A program made the position numbers and the translations under genes. Positions 60,366 to 64,000 of a stretch of DNA of 64,000 bases are shown here, piece by piece. The stretch is from positions 62,001 to 126,000 of the forward strand of contig JAMWET010001334.1 in the NCBI GenBank assembly GCA_024036415.1, given 5' to 3'. The stretch comes from Prochilodus magdalenae (Eukaryota > Chordata > Actinopteri > Characiformes > Prochilodontidae). Position 1 is the stretch's first letter. Every line of letters starts with the position of its first letter. Under the pieces are notes generated by a model. The model was not told where the DNA came from, did not search any database, and was given only the letters and a program-made list of their open reading frames with translations.

Positions 60366-60600
60366 GCAGCTGACTTAGAGCTCCTCTAAATTTGCTTTGA
60401 GGCAAATGTGTAATGATTTAAGCTTGCAGTTTGCAGGATGTTAACTGGTGTGCTGTAAGTTTCCATTACTTGTTAGCTGCTTTAGCCTCGTAGCTTAAGT
60501 ATAAAGCTAATGAAGAAAGCTTTGGGCACAAAACATCCCTTGGCTGATTGACTACGTTTGGTGTAAGAGGAACATTTTCTGTAAATTTGATTCCTCAGAT
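60366..60600. repeat. Dispersed repeat, copy 3 (longest)
   Basis: Contains TTTGAGGCAAATGTGTAATG (shared with 59255-59280), ACTTGTTAGCTGCTTTAGCC TCGTAGCTTA (shared with 37390-37420) and CCTTGGCTGATTGACTACGT TTGGTGTAAGAGG (shared with 17520-17560). The order suggests one repeat of at least 230 bases. No coding capacity seen. Confidence 0.55.
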
Positions 60601-60609
60601 AATCATTTA

Positions 60610-60850
60610 GAGTGCTCTGTTTATTGGTATCACATGTGTTTAAATAGCTTCAGGACAGCAGATCTCCAAGTTGACGATTGGTGACACTGCTCGATTCTGC
60701 TACACCATGAAGACACAGACTGGATGACACATTGCATAGCACCCGGGCAGAGAAGGACTCGAGACGTGTTTGTTATGATTGCACATGGCACAGCTGGGAT
60801 TTGAACCTGAATGAGCATTTTTTTGACTGATATGCATTGCTTTTACCAGC
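60610..60850 (-). mobile_element. Possible tRNA-derived SINE
   Basis: On the minus strand at about 60795-60850 the order CGCTGGTAAAAGC, a 40-base spacing, then CAGGTTCAAATCCCAGCTGT resembles box A and a perfect box B (GGTTCAAATCC) of a tRNA gene. The cloverleaf cannot be closed (no matching acceptor stem), so it is a pseudo-tRNA or SINE head. The body to about 60610 is not recognised. Confidence 0.35.
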
Positions 60851-61029
60851 GATGCCCTCTGGGCCAAAGTGTAATATTTTTTTATCAGAGGCAATAGTTT
60901 TGCATCAAAGACTTGAACTTTCCGTGGCTCGTTTTCCCTGCGCTGCTGACAGGTGCTCCAGTCCTTCCCTGTTTTCAGTCTCCGTTCTTGCACACTCCGA
61001 GCTTCTAAAATTGAGTACAGACAGGCTGT

Positions 61030-61270
61030 CAGTCGCCATTAGTCTGATTCCAATCCAGGCAGCGGGAGACAAGTTCCTGGATGGTGAGCTCAGTTTGCCC
61101 AAATTTTTGAGACAGATTTTCAAGCGTGCGCTGCTGTAGGCCTCAGGAGATGCTCAATCCATCAGGAGTGCTGATATCTGGAAATTTAAACAAGCTGTCT
61201 GATTAGCCCATAAACACAGCTAGGCATATTAATTCAAGATAATTAGAGCCATATAAGGAAAGAACCTGGG
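61030..61270. promoter_or_regulatory. Candidate conserved non-coding element
   Basis: Sequence with AAACAAGCTGTCTGATTAGC, CCATAAACACAGC and GCATATTAATTCAAGATAAT TAG, dense in homeobox-type TAAT/ATTA words, immediately after a 100-codon plus-strand frame (60837-61139) that I do not recognise. Typical enhancer-like texture; unproven. Confidence 0.3.
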
Positions 61271-61645
61271 TATATAACTAAAAGTGGCATATTATACACT
61301 TTATCCAGAATTTTATGTGTGAAATTATGCACAAAAACAGATGCAATACATTTTTACATTGCGTGATTGCTCCTCATAATCTTTTATAAGCTGTTTTGGT
61401 CATAACGTTTATAAGACTATTAAACACACGAGAACCTTGATAAATTCAAAATGCACTGTTTAGTTTCCACTTATGCTTTGTATGGACTATACATGAATGA
61501 CGTGCATATACATTTATATAATGCGTCAAACTACAGCCTGTGAAACACATTCTGCGATATGATTACATCACCATGCATCAGTGGAGAAAGTAAACTAATA
61601 ACATTATTAGGGAGGGCCTGGAATTGCATCAGTATTGGCGGATAT

Positions 61646-61800
61646 TTAGGGGGCCAAGCACCGAAGGTGCTGGAACCCTATTGTTATTGCTCAGATTTTT
61701 TTTATTATTCTTCTCCCCAAATTTTGACCTAGAAGTTGTTTTAAGCCATTTTAAGCCACCCAGACATCACATTTGGAGTGAAGATATTTTGTGCAAAGAT
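61646..61800 (+). mobile_element. Terminal part of a multicopy fish repeat
   Basis: GGGGGCCAAGCACCGAAGGT followed by GCTGGAACCCTATTGTTATT is a start I recall from an abundant teleost interspersed repeat. GCACC-GAA-GGTGC forms a short hairpin at the terminus. The other end is not found and the right limit given is arbitrary. Confidence 0.45.
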
Positions 61801-62254
61801 CTCATTTTTAAAATATCTGAGCAGAATATGAGCTACTGTGATAAAATATCTACATTTAATTAATCTTACTGCATTTGTACAGATGTCGGACAATGGCCTT
61901 TCATTCCCAGATCTGTGCATACCTAAACATCATCCCCTGAAATGCTAGCTAGATACTCTCCCTAGCATCTTCCCTAGCCTTTCACTAAATATACATCACA
62001 GGGTGAAAGGTAAATGTGTTATGATTTAAATTGCCTTAAATAACCAATGGAATACAAAGATTTCCATGATACAGCTTTTTCTTCTCCATGTTAAGTTCAC
62101 TGGACAAAAAATAGTCACTTAGCATCTTTTAGATTGTAGTAACTTTAGCCACCTGCAGATGGCAGTGCACAAGGACGATCAGGCTGTAAATATCGCTATG
62201 GGATTCGTAGATTGAGAAGAGGTACAGTGCAGTGAATATCTCATTCCTTGTGTG

Positions 62255-62620
62255 GAAAATGGGTCACAAGGCAGATATTAATGTTTGGCAAAAAGGAGTG
62301 ACTGCATTTGGGCAGGTCATAGTGTGAAGGAAGTAACTGAATTTGCAGGTGTATGGAAGTGTACACACTGGTCTACCGGCAGTGGCTAAAATCCCAGTCT
62401 ACAGAAAATTCTCCCTAGAATTGTGTTAGGGAACGCACCCACCAAATCTACGCTACTGGTTGATGCAAAATCAATGCTCTGCATTGATGTTGCCTACATC
62501 CAGAAACGGCTCCATCCTTTCATACAAGCTGTTGTTCGTGCTTATTGCACTGTATTAGGTGCGGTTCGTTCACAGGTTACTCATTTGTGGTCCGTTGGGC
62601 TTATATTCAGCAAATAAACA
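62255..62620 (+). pseudogene. Tc1-type transposase relic, N-terminal half
   Basis: The interval around 62320-62390 (GAATTTGCAGGTGTATGGAA ... GGTCTACCGGCAGTGGCTAA) encodes in shifting frames a TEFAGV... then VYRQWLKS segment, matching the second helix-turn-helix of a Tc1-like transposase. It is preceded by MGHKADINVWQKG, a likely degraded first helix. Stops and shifts abound and no DDE motifs follow. It shares its core with 26619-26690. Confidence 0.5.
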
Positions 62621-64000
62621 GTTACTGTGCATTAAAATGTAAGTTCTGTGTTGACAGTATGTTTCAATTAGAAATTCAAGCCTGTTTTGTGAGCAAGGGT
62701 GCCCAACTTTCTTTGCCTAGAAAGTTATAGGTCCTTTAAAGGAAGCAAGCTGTTGCTTTGATTTCTTCACTGCACAAAGAAGCCTTCTATCTCACAAGTT
62801 GCTGCAAGTTATGGCATGTTCAAGAGCTTGCAACCTTCAGGTTTTTCTGGGGTGAGTTATTGGGTTATTCATACGGTCACATGTTGGGTGTTATTGATGT
62901 TCACGATGGACTGCAAGATGAATGATAGTTGTGTTAAGTTATCCTGGACCTCACACACACACACCTATACCAATGTTAATGAGCAAACAAGCCAGTTTCT
63001 TGCAGACAGATATTGTAGCGTGACTGAATAAATTAACCACTGTCGGCCAATTTTCCACAATTTGATTATGCCTCACTTCGAAAGGTCAAATATTTGCACT
63101 GAGATGAAATGTTGAAATGGCCAAAGTGATAAAACTCTGGTCCCGTCCTTTTCTGTTTTCGCCAGCTTCCCATCTCACAGTGCTATAAATGAAGACGTTG
63201 GGGAATAGCTTAATGGGAGTACACTGCCCTGAATTAGCAACCCAGCAGAACTGCAGTCGGGTGGAGAGATATTTCAGTAAGCTGTTGATCTAGCCAGGAC
63301 ACTGAGACCTCCATAAGTCTGTTAGAGGAGCATGTTTGTTCTCTGCAAAACACGCTAATGCTAACTCTTAGTCATTCATTCAGAGCAATTCAACCTTTAA
63401 CCTTCTGCACAATCTCTTCATCTCAGCTGCTGAACCCTACAGGCCTTTAGATAGTGACCAGTTCTTTTTACTTTTACTTGCGTGAAGGAGATGGGGGCAG
63501 TATATTGGGCTGTTTCCTAGGAGAGTAGGCATGGATATTTTTACAGGACTGATGTAATTTTGTTGCCAGTGTTAACTGATATTAATCTTCAGATAAACAA
63601 GATTGTATTCCTACAGAAGCACTTTTTTTGCAAGAATGTCATACTGAGATAGGATTTTTTATGATGCAATAATCTAGAGGGACCATATTTGGGTTCTTTT
63701 TGGGCAAGGGTTGGCATTATCTTGTCTGGACATGGGTAGTCATGATTCCTGCTTGAAATTGCTATCTTTATCGTTACATTTTAGCTGATGATTAATTGCT
63801 ATATTAATAATTATAGTTTACTATTAAATTGATATTAGCTTTATTGTTGTTCTTTTTTAAACCTATTCAAATACAAGCATAAAGTAATGAATTTGCAAAT
63901 TGACCACCCTTCTTGCTAGCTTTATTTACTTTACTTTATATTTGATTAATAATAAACATCGAAATCATTATAGGCTATAGCTTTTCATGCATTTATTGAA
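62621..64000. other. No supported gene
   Basis: A short (AC)n at 62951-62963 and AT-rich DNA to the window end. A box-A-like word ATAGCTTAATGGGAG at about 63206 has no box B partner. No exon evidence. Confidence 0.4.

Noticed and set aside
63190..63260. tRNA-like word ATAGCTTAATGGGAG resembling box A
   Set aside because: No box B follows at a suitable distance and no cloverleaf can be drawn.

Overview
This is a stretch of vertebrate, almost certainly teleost, nuclear DNA. It is AT-rich, has no operon-like gene packing, carries very long dinucleotide to pentanucleotide microsatellites, and is strewn with dead Tc1/mariner elements, foldback MITEs and tRNA-derived SINE sequence of the kinds common in bony fish. 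The foldback family around 9.9 kb, 18.4 kb and 21.3 kb is of a type I associate with otophysan fishes (characins, catfishes, electric fishes). That lineage guess is inference only.

Layout. The left edge (about 3.5-9.5 kb) probably holds the 3' end of a plus-strand gene. There are two small, phase-compatible candidate coding exons (3469-3535 and 4000-4118) with good splice signals and a serine-rich C-terminus. They are followed by about 5.3 kb that looks like a long AT-rich 3' UTR ending at AATAAA signals near 9440 and 9547. I do not recognise the protein. From 9.5 to about 56 kb I see no convincing protein-coding gene: it is a gene desert or one or more large introns. It is filled with transposon relics, MITEs, microsatellites, a 0.7-kb TATACA-type array (48.76-49.47 kb), and several stretches whose texture resembles conserved non-coding regulatory DNA (about 22.9, 25.0, 31.5, 33.8, 35.5, 46.9-47.7 and 61.1 kb). 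A CpG-enriched block at 56.8-57.6 kb could be a promoter and first exon of a minus-strand gene, in which case much of the desert to its left would be that gene's first intron. From 57.6 to 64 kb there are again only repeats and unassigned sequence.

Mobile elements. I can support at least seven separate Tc1/mariner-type relics. They lie at 21.6, 32.2, 39.4, 46.3, 54.5 and 62.2 kb, plus short fragments near 12.2 and 26.6 kb. Each is inactivated in its own way: frameshift plus lost 3' half, internal deletion with ends kept, loss of the third catalytic segment, or C-terminus only with long inverted repeats. The 21.6-kb element is nested inside a foldback MITE.

No bacterial system, CRISPR array, rRNA or intact tRNA is present. 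I do not see clear evidence of an undescribed functional system. The best leads are the unidentified 3' gene end, the CpG block with its minus-strand ORF, the candidate conserved non-coding stretches, the 127-bp near-perfect hairpin at 11326-11452, and an uncharacterised dispersed repeat shared by 17.5, 37.4 and 60.4 kb.
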